From Piscinibacter sp. (GTDB taxonomy: Bacteria > Pseudomonadota > Gammaproteobacteria > Burkholderiales > Burkholderiaceae_C), in NCBI GenBank assembly GCA_017983795.1, contig JAGOAS010000008.1, positions 1 through 64,000 of the forward strand: DNA of 64,000 bases, given 5' to 3'. A program made the position numbers and the translations under genes. The notes under the pieces were generated by a model. It ran no database searches, was not told the origin of the DNA, and worked only from the letters and a program-made list of their open reading frames with translations. Below are positions 1-10,519 of the stretch, in pieces. Positions within the stretch are counted from its first letter, which is position 1. Each line of letters starts with the position of its first letter.

Positions 1-2185
<2,185 letters not shown>

Positions 2186-2189
2186 GCGC

Positions 2190-3176
2190 ATGAAGACGCG
2201 CCGCATCGGCCCCTTCGAGGTCTCGCCCCTCGGGCTGGGCTGCATGAACCTCAGCCACGGCTACGGCACGCCGCCGCCCGAGGAAGCCGCGCAAGCGCTG
2301 CTGCGCGGCGCGCTCGATCTCGGCATCGACTTCTTCGACACCGCGGCGCTGTACGGCTTCGGCGCCAACGAGGAACTGATCGGCCGCACGCTCGCCGCCG
2401 ATCGCTCGAAGTTCGTTCTGGCCAGCAAGTGCGGCCTGCATGGCGTGGATGGCAAGCGCGTGGTCGACGGCCGGCCCGAGACGCTCAAGTGGAGTTGCGA
2501 GCAGAGCCTGAAGCGCCTGCGCACCGACCGCATCGACCTGTTCTACCTGCACCGCTGGGACAGGAACGTGCCGATCGAGGACAGCGTGGGCGCGCTGGGC
2601 GATCTGGTGCGCGCGGGCAAGGTGGGTGCGATCGGGCTCTCGGAAGTGTCGGCCGCGACGCTCAGGCGCGCGCACGCCGTGCACCCCATCGCCGCGGTGC
2701 AGACCGAGTATTCGCTGTGGACGCGCAACCCGGAGATCGCAGTGCTCGACGCCTGCCGCGAGCTCGGCGCCGCCTTCGTCGCCTTCAGCCCGGTGGCGCG
2801 CGGCTTTCTCGCCGGTGCGCTGCGCGACGTGGCCGCGCTCGAGCCCAAGGACCTGCGCCGCAACATGCCGCGCTTCGAGCCGGCCAACTTCGCGGCCAAC
2901 CTGAAGCTGCTCGACGGCTTCATAGCCATCGCCGACGAATTGCAGTGCACGCCGGCGCAGCTGGCGCTGGCCTGGGTGCTTTCGCGCGGCGAGCATGTGC
3001 TGGCGATTCCCGGCACGACCAAGCTCGCGCACCTGCGTAAGAACGCCGCCGGTGCGGACATCGGCCTTTCGGCCTCGACGCTGGCGCGGCTGGACGCGCT
3101 CATCAACCCGCGCACCGTGGCCGGCCCGCGCTACGACGCCGCCGCGCAGGCCGGGGTGGACACGGAGGAGTTCTGA
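2190..3176 (+). CDS. Aldo/keto reductase
   Basis: 328 residues from ATG 2190, four bases after the ligC stop. The frame is open further upstream, but that part lies inside ligC. The aldo/keto reductase tetrad is visible as Asp50 and Tyr55 (DTAALYG), Lys80 (ASKCG) and His121 (YLHRWD), so it should be an active NADPH-dependent (alpha/beta)8 enzyme. It resembles the AKR11/13-type bacterial reductases. Its place in the lig operon suggests reduction of an aldehyde or ketone linked to aromatic acid breakdown, but nothing in the sequence names the substrate. Its stop codon overlaps the proposed start of the next gene. Confidence 0.88.
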   Translation: MKTRRIGPFEVSPLGLGCMNLSHGYGTPPPEEAAQALLRGALDLGIDFFDTAALYGFGANEELIGRTLAADRSKFVLASKCGLHGVDGKRVVDGRPETLKWSCEQSLKRLRTDRIDLFYLHRWDRNVPIEDSVGALGDLVRAGKVGAIGLSEVSAATLRRAHAVHPIAAVQTEYSLWTRNPEIAVLDACRELGAAFVAFSPVARGFLAGALRDVAALEPKDLRRNMPRFEPANFAANLKLLDGFIAIADELQCTPAQLALAWVLSRGEHVLAIPGTTKLAHLRKNAAGADIGLSASTLARLDALINPRTVAGPRYDAAAQAGVDTEEF

Positions 3177-4150
3177 GCCGGCGCCGCCTCACGCGCCGCG
3201 GCTGGCTGGCCGGCGCCGCAGCGGCGGCATTCGCGCCGGCGCTGCGGGCCCAGGGCATGCAGAGCCGGCCCATCACGCTGGTCGTGCCCTTCGCGCCCGG
3301 CGGCATCGCCGACCTGAGCGCGCGCAGCGTCGCCGAGGCGATGGCGCGTTCGCTGAGCCAGGCCATCGTGGTCGACAACCGGCCCAGCGCCGGCAGCATC
3401 GTCGCCAGCAGCGCGGTTGCGCAGGCCGCGCCCGACGGCCACACGCTGCTGCTGATGAGCAACGGCAACGCGCTGTCGGCGAGCCTGTTCCGCAAGCTGC
3501 CCTTCGACGTGCAGCGCGACTTCGCGCCCATCGGCCTGCTGGGCGCCTTCGATCTCGCGCTGGTGGTCGACGCGCGTTCGCGCTTTCGCAGCCTGGGCGA
3601 GTGGCTGGCCGAGGCGAAGGCCAAGCCGGGCCAGCTGACGCTGGGCACCATCGCCGTGGGCAGCACGCAGCATCTGGCCGGCAAGCTGCTCGAGACGAGC
3701 GTTGGCATCGAGGTGCTGAGCGTGCCCTACAAGGCCACGCCGGCCGTGCTGGGCGCGCTGCGCAGCGGCGAGATCGACGTGGCGCTGGAGATCCTCGGCC
3801 CGGTGCTCGGCCAGGTGAACGGCGGCGCGCTGCGCGTGCTCGCCACCACCGGCGAGGCGCGCAGCGCCGCGCTGCCGGCGGTGCCGACGATCCAGGAAGC
3901 GAGCGGCCTGCGCTACGCCGTGTCGTCGTGGAACGGCCTGGCCGCACCGGCGGGAACGCCGCCGGCGCAGATCGCGCGGCTCAATCGCGCATTGCAGGAA
4001 GCGCTCGCCGAACCCGCCGTGGCGGCCCGGCTCGCCGCGCTCGGCGTGCGCGCCCAGGGCGGCCCGCCGCAGGCGCTGCGCACGCTGCTCGAGGCCGAGA
4101 TCCGCCGCTGGGCGGCGGTGATCCGCGCCGCCAGGATCGAACCCGAATAG
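3173..4150 (+). CDS. Bug-family (TctC-like) periplasmic solute-binding protein, probable CTG start
   Basis: The body from residue 28 (MQSRPITLVVPFAPGG) is a Bug/TctC protein: PFAPGG, a DNRPSAGS motif and an AAPDGHTLL block. The first ATG in frame (3257) would remove the export signal. Starting instead at CTG 3173 gives 325 residues, the normal family length, with a twin-arginine leader (TRRGWLAG, Arg8-Arg9) and cleavage after about Ala26. That CTG lies four bases after a GGAGG at 3164-3168 and overlaps the upstream stop as CTGA. No in-frame ATG, GTG or TTG offers a better start. Such proteins feed tripartite tricarboxylate transporters; no tctA/tctB is nearby. The ligand is probably an aromatic or organic acid (inference). 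Confidence 0.82.
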   Translation: MSRRRLTRRGWLAGAAAAAFAPALRAQGMQSRPITLVVPFAPGGIADLSARSVAEAMARSLSQAIVVDNRPSAGSIVASSAVAQAAPDGHTLLLMSNGNALSASLFRKLPFDVQRDFAPIGLLGAFDLALVVDARSRFRSLGEWLAEAKAKPGQLTLGTIAVGSTQHLAGKLLETSVGIEVLSVPYKATPAVLGALRSGEIDVALEILGPVLGQVNGGALRVLATTGEARSAALPAVPTIQEASGLRYAVSSWNGLAAPAGTPPAQIARLNRALQEALAEPAVAARLAALGVRAQGGPPQALRTLLEAEIRRWAAVIRAARIEPE

Positions 4151-4159
4151 GCGCGCGCC

Positions 4160-4894
4160 ATGACCCGACCGACCCTGTTGCTGCTTCCCGGCCTGATGTG
4201 CGACCACGCGGTGTGGGCGGCGCAGGTCGAGGCCTTCTCCACTTCGCACGAGTGCATCGTGCCGCGCTACGGCACGCTGGCCTCGCTCGCTGCGATGGCC
4301 GAGCAGGTGCTGGACGAGGCGCCGCCAGGGCCGCTGGCGGTGGCCGGCCATTCGATGGGCGGGCGCGTCGCCTTCGAGATGTGGGCGCGCGCGCCGCAGC
4401 GCATCAGCCACCTCGCGCTGCTCGACACCTCCTGGCATCCGCTGCCGCCGGGGGCGGAAGGCGAGCGCGAGCGCGCCGGCCGCTACGCGCTGCTCGCGAT
4501 CGCGCGCACGCAAGGCCTGCGCGCGATGGCGCGCGAGTGGGCGCAGGGCATGGTGCACCCGAGCCGCCTCGGAACGCCGCTGTTCGAGGCCGTGCTCGAC
4601 ATGTTCGAGCGCAGCAGCGTGGAGGCCTTCGCGGCGCAGATCGAGGCCTTGCTGGCGCGCCGCGATGCCGGGCCGCTGCTGCCGCGCATCAGCGTGCCCA
4701 CGCTGCTGCTGTGCGGCCGCGAGGACGGATGGAGCCCGCCGGCGCGTCATGAGTACATGCACGCGCACATCCCCGGCTCGACGCTGCGTGTGATCGAGCG
4801 CTGCGGCCACATGAGCACGATGGAGCAGCCCGAGGTGGTCAACGCCGCGCTGCGCGACTGGCTGGCCGAGCGCGCCATCGATCGCACCATTTGA
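4160..4894 (+). CDS. Alpha/beta hydrolase
   Basis: 244 residues with a complete catalytic triad: nucleophile Ser65 in GHSMGG, Asp189 (GREDGW) and His217 (RCGHMS). An oxyanion-hole segment LLPGLMCD is near the N-terminus. ATG 4160 follows the Bug gene by nine bases, so it is probably the last gene of the protocatechuate operon. The lid region (about 95-175) is short and mostly helical. Family members include lactonases, C-C hydrolases and esterases. A role in hydrolysing an aromatic ester or lactone before ring cleavage would fit the neighbours, but this is inference. An NtrC half-site-like GCACCA (4884-4889) lies inside its last codons. Confidence 0.87.
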   Translation: MTRPTLLLLPGLMCDHAVWAAQVEAFSTSHECIVPRYGTLASLAAMAEQVLDEAPPGPLAVAGHSMGGRVAFEMWARAPQRISHLALLDTSWHPLPPGAEGERERAGRYALLAIARTQGLRAMAREWAQGMVHPSRLGTPLFEAVLDMFERSSVEAFAAQIEALLARRDAGPLLPRISVPTLLLCGREDGWSPPARHEYMHAHIPGSTLRVIERCGHMSTMEQPEVVNAALRDWLAERAIDRTI

Positions 4895-4911
4895 GGGAAG
4901 GCGAGCGCCGC

Positions 4912-4926
4912 GCACGGAATCCGTGC
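4912..4926. promoter_or_regulatory. Probable NtrC-binding palindrome
   Basis: GCACGGAATCCGTGC matches the NtrC core GCAC-N7-GTGC and is a perfect 6-bp inverted repeat around AAT. Its centre is about 107 bases upstream of the start predicted from the sigma-54 promoter at 5000-5015, the usual enhancer distance. A GCACCA half-site occurs 28 bases further left (4884-4889). Downstream are glnK and amtB, standard NtrC targets. Confidence 0.68.
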
Positions 4927-4999
4927 ATCGGCGGGCTGCGGTGGCCCGCGACGGCGCCGTCGTGGGGCATGAGTGAGGCATGAGTGGGGTGGGGCTCCG

Positions 5000-5015
5000 T
5001 GGCACGGAAGCTGCA
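5000..5015 (+). promoter_or_regulatory. Sigma-54 promoter of the porin-glnK-amtB unit
   Basis: TGGCACGGAAGCTGCA has the -24 GG (5001-5002) and -12 GC (5013-5014) separated by exactly ten bases. It differs from the consensus TGGCAC-N5-TTGCA only at the first base of the -12 element. A start near 5026 would leave a leader of about 37 bases before the GTG at 5063. No comparable -10/-35 pair is seen here. Confidence 0.78.
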
Positions 5016-5062
5016 GAAGTGTCTGCAAAGCTTTCACCAACCACGTCCACGGAGAACCCCGA

Positions 5063-5836
5063 GTGAAGAAGACCCCACTGGCGCTTGCCGCCACCCTTGC
5101 GCTCACGGCGCTGCCCTCCGTCTCGTTCGCCGAAGACGCGAGCCCCTCGAGCTTCAACCTCAGCGTCACCAGCGACTACCGCTACCGCGGCATCAGCCAG
5201 ACGCGCCTCAAGCCTGCCCTGCAAGGCGGCGCCGACTACGCGCTGCCGGGCGGCTTCTACATCGGCGCCTGGGCCTCCACGATCAAGTGGATCAAGGACT
5301 GGGACGTGAAGGGCCCGCTCGAGCTCGATCTCTACGGCGGCTACAAGGGCGAGATCCAGAAGGACTTCGGCTACGACGTCGGCCTGCTGCAGTACGCCTA
5401 CGTCGGCAACAAGCTGGCCGAGGTCGGCGGCGGCGGCGTGTTCAAGAACGCCAACACCACCGAGATCTACGGCGCGCTGACTTACGGCCCGGTGACCGGC
5501 AAGCTCTCCTACGCGCTGACCAACCTGTTCGGCAACTACAACTTCGCCACCAACGAGAAGACGAGCGGCAGCTGGTACTTCGACCTGAGCGGCAGCTTCG
5601 ACCTCGGCTCGGGCTTCAGCGTGGTGCCGCACGTCGGCTACCAGAAGGTCGCCAAGATAGCCAACGCCTCCTACGCCGACTACTCGCTGACGCTCACCAA
5701 GGACCTGGGCTCGGGCTTCTCGGTCAGCGGCGCGATCGTCGGCACCGACGCCGACAAGCTGTTCTACGCCTCCCCGGTGAACGGCAAGTTCCTCGGCAAG
5801 ACCTCCGGCTTCGTGTCGGTGAAGTACGTGTTCTGA
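5063..5836 (+). CDS. TorF-family putative outer-membrane porin
   Basis: GTG start at 5063 with a GGAGAA ribosome site at 5051-5056 gives 257 residues. A clean Sec signal peptide (MKKTPLALAATLAL, cleaved after Ala23) precedes a mature part beginning EDASPSS. The mature protein contains SVTSDYRYRGISQT, typical of the TIGR02001/TorF group, then alternating beta strands with repeated G-S-G-F-S-V motifs and a terminal aromatic (YVF) as in outer-membrane barrels. It sits between a sigma-54 promoter and glnK-amtB, so it is probably made under nitrogen limitation and may let small nitrogen compounds across the outer membrane. That substrate is inferred from context only. Confidence 0.88.
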   Translation: MKKTPLALAATLALTALPSVSFAEDASPSSFNLSVTSDYRYRGISQTRLKPALQGGADYALPGGFYIGAWASTIKWIKDWDVKGPLELDLYGGYKGEIQKDFGYDVGLLQYAYVGNKLAEVGGGGVFKNANTTEIYGALTYGPVTGKLSYALTNLFGNYNFATNEKTSGSWYFDLSGSFDLGSGFSVVPHVGYQKVAKIANASYADYSLTLTKDLGSGFSVSGAIVGTDADKLFYASPVNGKFLGKTSGFVSVKYVF

Positions 5837-6196
<360 letters not shown>

Positions 6197-6224
6197 AGCG
6201 CGTGTCCCACCACAAGAGACAACC

Positions 6225-7751
6225 ATGAAGAAACTCATAACGACTCTTGCCCTGGGCCTCGCGGTCCTGGGCTTCTCGGGGGCCGTGTCGGCTCAGGCCG
6301 TGGCCCAGGCGGCTTCTGCACCCGAAGCGGCCGCCTCCGTGGCCGCGGCGGCCGATGCCGCTTCCGCCGCCGCGCCTGCCGCTGCGGCCGCCGCTTCCGA
6401 CGCCGCCTCGGCGCCGGCCGCGCCGGTGGCCAACAAGGGCGACGTGGCCTGGATGAGCGTGTCCACCCTGCTGGTCATCCTGATGACCGTGCCCGGCCTC
6501 GCGCTCTTCTACGGCGGCCTGGTGCGCAGCAAGAACATGCTGTCGGTGCTGATGCAGGTGATGGTGACCTTCTCGATGATCGTGGTGCTGTGGTTCATCT
6601 ACGGCTACAGCCTCGCGTTCACCGAAGGCAACGCCGTCATCGGCGGCTTCGACCGGCTCTTCATGAAGGGCCTGTTCGACCCCGCCGGCGGCAGCTTCGC
6701 CATGGCCGCGACCTTCAGCAAGGGCGTCTACATCCCCGAGCTGCTGTTCGCCGCCTTCCAGGCCACCTTCGCCGGCATCACCTGCTGCCTGATCGTCGGC
6801 GCCTTCGCCGAGCGCATCAGGTTCAGCGCGGTGCTGCTCTTCATGGCGCTGTGGTTCACCTTCAGCTATGCGCCGATCGCGCACATGGTCTGGTTCTGGA
6901 TGGGCCCGGACGCCTACGCCAGCAAGGAAGTCGTCGACGCGATGAACGCCAAGGCCGGCCTGGCCTGGCAGTGGGGCGCGCTGGATTTCGCCGGCGGCAC
7001 GGTGGTGCACATCAACGCCGCGGTGGCGGGCCTGGTGGGCGCCTACATGATCGGCAAGCGCGTCGGCTACGGCCGCGAAGCCTTCACGCCGCACTCGCTG
7101 ACGCTGACCATGGTCGGTGCCTCGCTGCTGTGGGTGGGCTGGTTCGGCTTCAACGCCGGCTCGGCGCTGGAAGCCAGCAACAGCGCGGTGCTCGCCTTCG
7201 CCAACACCTTCTCGGCCACGGCCGCGGCGGTGCTGGCCTGGTGCATCGGCGAGACGCTGGTCAAGGGCAAGGCCTCGATGCTGGGCGCGGCCTCGGGCGC
7301 CGTGGCCGGCCTGGTGGCCATCACCCCGGCGGCCGGCAACGTCGGCCTGATGGGCGCCATCATCGTCGGCTTCATCGCCGGCTTCGCCTGCCTGTGGGGC
7401 GTGTCGGGCCTGAAGAAGATCCTCGGCGCCGACGACTCGCTGGACGTATTCGGCGTGCACGGCGTGGGCGGCATCGTCGGCGCGCTGCTGACGGGCGTGT
7501 TCAACAACCAGGCGCTCGGCGGCCCGGGCCTGGTGACCGACTGGGTCAGCGTCGCGGTCGGCTCCAACGGCATCGGCGCCCAGGTGTGGATCCAGCTCAA
7601 GGGCGTGCTGCTGACCGTGGTCTGGTCGGGCGTGGTCTCGCTGGTCGCCTACAAGATCGTCGATCGGGTGATCGGCCTGCGCGTGCCGGAAGACGAGGAG
7701 CGCGAGGGTCTGGACATCACCTCCCACGGCGAGACGGCGTATCACGCCTGA
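6225..7751 (+). CDS. amtB: Ammonium transporter with alanine-rich N-terminal extension
   Basis: 508 residues. A signal peptide (cleaved near residue 23, VSA) is followed by an Ala/Pro-rich periplasmic segment to about residue 68, then eleven membrane helices. The pore histidines lie in GGTVVHINAA and VFGVHGVGG, matching His168 and His318 of E. coli AmtB; the family sequence near DFAGGTVVHINAAVAG is intact. It conducts ammonium inward under nitrogen limitation and is gated by GlnK. The alanine-rich extension is longer than in E. coli. The transcript ends at the hairpin at 7773-7797. Confidence 0.95.
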   Translation: MKKLITTLALGLAVLGFSGAVSAQAVAQAASAPEAAASVAAAADAASAAAPAAAAAASDAASAPAAPVANKGDVAWMSVSTLLVILMTVPGLALFYGGLVRSKNMLSVLMQVMVTFSMIVVLWFIYGYSLAFTEGNAVIGGFDRLFMKGLFDPAGGSFAMAATFSKGVYIPELLFAAFQATFAGITCCLIVGAFAERIRFSAVLLFMALWFTFSYAPIAHMVWFWMGPDAYASKEVVDAMNAKAGLAWQWGALDFAGGTVVHINAAVAGLVGAYMIGKRVGYGREAFTPHSLTLTMVGASLLWVGWFGFNAGSALEASNSAVLAFANTFSATAAAVLAWCIGETLVKGKASMLGAASGAVAGLVAITPAAGNVGLMGAIIVGFIAGFACLWGVSGLKKILGADDSLDVFGVHGVGGIVGALLTGVFNNQALGGPGLVTDWVSVAVGSNGIGAQVWIQLKGVLLTVVWSGVVSLVAYKIVDRVIGLRVPEDEEREGLDITSHGETAYHA

Positions 7752-7772
7752 TCCGCCCGGCTTCGCTGTCAG

Positions 7773-7797
7773 GGGCCACCTTCGGGTGGCCCTTTTT
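7773..7797 (+). terminator. Rho-independent terminator after amtB
   Basis: Perfect 8-bp stem GGGCCACC / GGTGGCCC (7773-7780 with 7785-7792), TTCG tetraloop, then TTTTT at 7793-7797. It is 22 bases after the amtB stop and closes the porin-glnK-amtB unit. Confidence 0.92.
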
Positions 7798-7914
7798 CCG
7801 TCTTGATTGCACGCCGGATGAGGCAAAGCGCGGAACTCCCGCGCGCGCTTCGACAAAGTTGGGGATTACAGGCCCACCTCATCGCAGTACGCTTTCGGCG
7901 AAGGAGGGCTGGTC

Positions 7915-9048
7915 ATGGGCGGCAGCTTCCACATGCGTCACCTTGCGTTCGCTGCGGGGGCGCTCCTGTGTGCCGCCGCCGGCGCCACCGAAACAAGTGA
8001 GCCAATCCCGGCGCGGGCATCGCTTGCAGTCGAGAACGACATGTGGGGCCGGCCTCGCTCGGATGACAACTACACGATGGGCGTGGCAGCAAGTCGCCAT
8101 CTGCCCGCGCTTCCATCGGATCCGATTCTGCGCAGTTCGTTCGACTTGCTCGAACGCATCGACACCTCCGTGTTTGGCTTGCGCCCGGCGAAGCTCGCGA
8201 GCGCGACATGGACTTTCGCAAGTACGAACTTCACGCCGAAGGACATCACGGACCGCGCGCCCCAATACAACGATCGACCCTATGCCTCCCTCTTCTACTA
8301 TGGCGTCGGTTACGCGAAAGAGATCGATGACGTTGTGCGCGAATCCGGGTTCGAGATCGGCGTCCTGGGAACCGGAATCGGCAAGTCTGTGCAGACCGGC
8401 ATTCACCGCCTGTGCTGCAGGGATCGGCTGCCCTCGGGCTGGGACAACCAGATCGGCGCAGGCGGCGCTCCCACCTTCTTGTATCGGGCTCGTTGGTCAC
8501 CCAAGATTGCCGAGGTCACGTGGCCGGGTGGCGGCAGGTTCGCCGCGCGATATTCCTATGGTTTCAATCTCGGCTACTACACCCGCGCACTCGCCGGATT
8601 CACGCTGAACTACGGCGCGAGCGCAAGCGACTTCGACGACCTCGGGCAGGTTGGTGGTGGCTCGACCGTGCTGAAACCGTACCGTACTTCACCGGGCATC
8701 AATGAGGAATGGCTCACGCCGCTGCGTGCGTCACCCAAGGGCTTCGCGCTGTGGCTGGACTACGAGCTGAGTGCGTTCGCCTACAACCAGCTGCTGGAGG
8801 GAGCCTGGTTCGGCAGAAACAACGTCACGTTCGACAACAGCCAGATTCGCCGCGTGGTGCACAAGATCGGCGTCGGTGCCGAGATCACGTTTCTTTCGAT
8901 GTGGCTCGGCGTCAACCGGGACGCGGATACGCGGGTGTACTGGATGCAGTCGTTCCGCTCGGAAGACTTGAAGGGGCCTGCGGGACGGCGCCACTATTGG
9001 GGTGGCCTGTACCTCACAAGGAAGCTCGGGACGAACGAGCCGCGCTGA
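7915..9048 (+). CDS. LpxR-like lipid A 3'-O-deacylase (DUF2219)
   Basis: 377 residues; ATG 7915 has a perfect AGGAGG seven bases upstream. A signal peptide (about 1-25) precedes family hallmarks: VEND at 39-42, DDNYTMG around Thr54, NDRPYAS at 119-125, and GTGIGKSVQTGIH ending at His164. In LpxR the Asn-Asp pair, the Thr and the His are the active site of this outer-membrane barrel, which removes the 3'-acyloxyacyl chain of lipid A. The gene stands alone between a terminator and gshA and has visibly lower G+C and more varied codons than its neighbours, so recent acquisition is possible. Confidence 0.85.
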   Translation: MGGSFHMRHLAFAAGALLCAAAGATETSEPIPARASLAVENDMWGRPRSDDNYTMGVAASRHLPALPSDPILRSSFDLLERIDTSVFGLRPAKLASATWTFASTNFTPKDITDRAPQYNDRPYASLFYYGVGYAKEIDDVVRESGFEIGVLGTGIGKSVQTGIHRLCCRDRLPSGWDNQIGAGGAPTFLYRARWSPKIAEVTWPGGGRFAARYSYGFNLGYYTRALAGFTLNYGASASDFDDLGQVGGGSTVLKPYRTSPGINEEWLTPLRASPKGFALWLDYELSAFAYNQLLEGAWFGRNNVTFDNSQIRRVVHKIGVGAEITFLSMWLGVNRDADTRVYWMQSFRSEDLKGPAGRRHYWGGLYLTRKLGTNEPR

Positions 9049-9183
9049 CGTCCGACCCCTGCGCTGCGTCGCGCGAGTACCGCTGCGTCGAGATCTGATC
9101 GCGCCGGCCGGCCTTGAGGCTGCGCGCCTTCGACCCCAGATGCCTAGAATTCCCTTCCCCCTGCGCCACTTCCGGGCCGACCC

Positions 9184-10479
9184 ATGGTTCCTCACCTCAT
9201 CACCGCACTGACCGGCCCGATCAACGAACTCGAGCAGCGCATCCTCGAGTCGCTGCCGGCCATCGAGCGCTGGTTCCGGCTCGAGTGGATGGAGCACACG
9301 CCGCCCTTCTACACCTCGGTGGACGTGCGCAACGCCGGCTTCAAGCTGGCGCCGGTGGACACCAACCTGTTCCCCGGCGGCTTCAACAACCTCACCGAGG
9401 AAATGCTGCCGCTGGCCGTGCAGGCGGCGATGGCGGCGATCGAGAAGATCTGCCCCGAGGCCAAGAACCTGCTGCTGATCCCGGAGAAGCACACCCGCAA
9501 CACGTTCTACCTGACCAACGTGCAGCGGCTGATGCAGATCTTCACCCAGGCCGGCCTGAACGTGCGCCTGGGCACGCTCGACGAGACCATCACCGCGCCC
9601 ACCGAGATCGCGCTGCCCGACGGCAGCAGCCTGAAGGTCGAGCCGCTGCTGCGCACCCGCGGCCGCCTCGGGCTGAAGGATTTCGACCCCTGCACCATCC
9701 TGCTCAACAACGACCTCTCGGCCGGCATCCCGAAAGTCCTCGAGAACCTGCACGAGCAGTACCTGCTGCCGCCGCTGCATGCCGGCTGGGCGGTGCGGCG
9801 CAAGACCAACCACTTCCAGGCCTACGAGGAAGTGGCGAAGAAGTTCGCCAAGCTGCTGGGCATGGACCCGTGGCTGATCAACCCGCTGTTCGCGCGCTGC
9901 GGCGAGGTCAATTTCAGCGACGGCACCGGCGCCGAATGCCTGATGAGCAACGCCGAGGCGCTGCTGGCCAAGATCCGCCGCAAGTACAAGGAATACGGCA
10001 TCAACGAGAAGCCGTTCATCATCGTCAAGGCCGACGCCGGCACCTACGGCATGGGCATCATGACGGTGCGCGACCCCAAGGACCTGGCCGAGCTCAACCG
10101 CAAGACGCGCAACAAGATGAGCGTGATCAAGGACGGCCAGGAGGTCAGCGAGGTCATCCTGCAGGAAGGCGTGCCGACCTTCGAGCGCGTCAACGACGCC
10201 GTGGCCGAGCCGGTGGTCTACATGATCGACCGCTACGTGGTGGGCGGCTTCTACCGCGTCAACGCCGAGCGCGGCATCGACGAGAACCTCAACTCGCCGG
10301 GGGCCAGCTTCGTGCCGCTGGCCTTCGCCGAGAGCGGGCACTTGCCCCGCCCCGGCGTCAAGCCGGGCGCCAGCGCGCCCAACCGCTTCTACATGTATGG
10401 CGTGATCGCGCGCCTGGCCATGGTGGCGGCGAGCTACGAACTGGAAGCGACCGACCCCGACGCCGAAATCTACGAGTGA
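9184..10479 (+). CDS. gshA: Glutamate-cysteine ligase (proteobacterial GshA type)
   Basis: 431 residues matching the non-enterobacterial GshA family (TIGR02049) found in beta-proteobacteria. Recognisable segments include [44 protein letters not shown] and [16 protein letters not shown], an ATP-grasp-like nucleotide site. It joins glutamate and cysteine through a gamma-peptide bond, the first step of glutathione synthesis; the second-step gene gshB lies 4.3 kb downstream on the same strand. ATG 9184 is the first reasonable start. A TAGAAT hexamer at 9145-9150 could be a -10 box, but no matching -35 box is seen at normal spacing. Confidence 0.93.
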   Translation: MVPHLITALTGPINELEQRILESLPAIERWFRLEWMEHTPPFYTSVDVRNAGFKLAPVDTNLFPGGFNNLTEEMLPLAVQAAMAAIEKICPEAKNLLLIPEKHTRNTFYLTNVQRLMQIFTQAGLNVRLGTLDETITAPTEIALPDGSSLKVEPLLRTRGRLGLKDFDPCTILLNNDLSAGIPKVLENLHEQYLLPPLHAGWAVRRKTNHFQAYEEVAKKFAKLLGMDPWLINPLFARCGEVNFSDGTGAECLMSNAEALLAKIRRKYKEYGINEKPFIIVKADAGTYGMGIMTVRDPKDLAELNRKTRNKMSVIKDGQEVSEVILQEGVPTFERVNDAVAEPVVYMIDRYVVGGFYRVNAERGIDENLNSPGASFVPLAFAESGHLPRPGVKPGASAPNRFYMYGVIARLAMVAASYELEATDPDAEIYE

Positions 10480-10485
10480 GCTGCC

Positions 10486-10505
10486 GGGGCGCCCCTGGGC
10501 GCCCC
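10486..10505 (+). other. Short perfect hairpin between gshA and kup
   Basis: GGGGCGCC-CCTG-GGCGCCCC is a perfect 8-bp stem with a four-base loop, 7 bases after the gshA stop and 14 before the kup start. No T tract follows, so it looks like a transcript-stabilising or attenuating hairpin and not a full terminator. Confidence 0.5.
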
Positions 10506-10519
10506 TACACTCTCACTTT

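Noticed and set aside
4950..4961. GACGGCGCCGTC palindrome upstream of the porin
   Set aside because: A short GC palindrome of this kind is expected by chance at this G+C, and it does not match a known operator.
9145..9150. TAGAAT as the gshA promoter -10 box
   Set aside because: The only TTGA-like sequence (9114) lies 25 bases upstream, too far, so I did not call a promoter.
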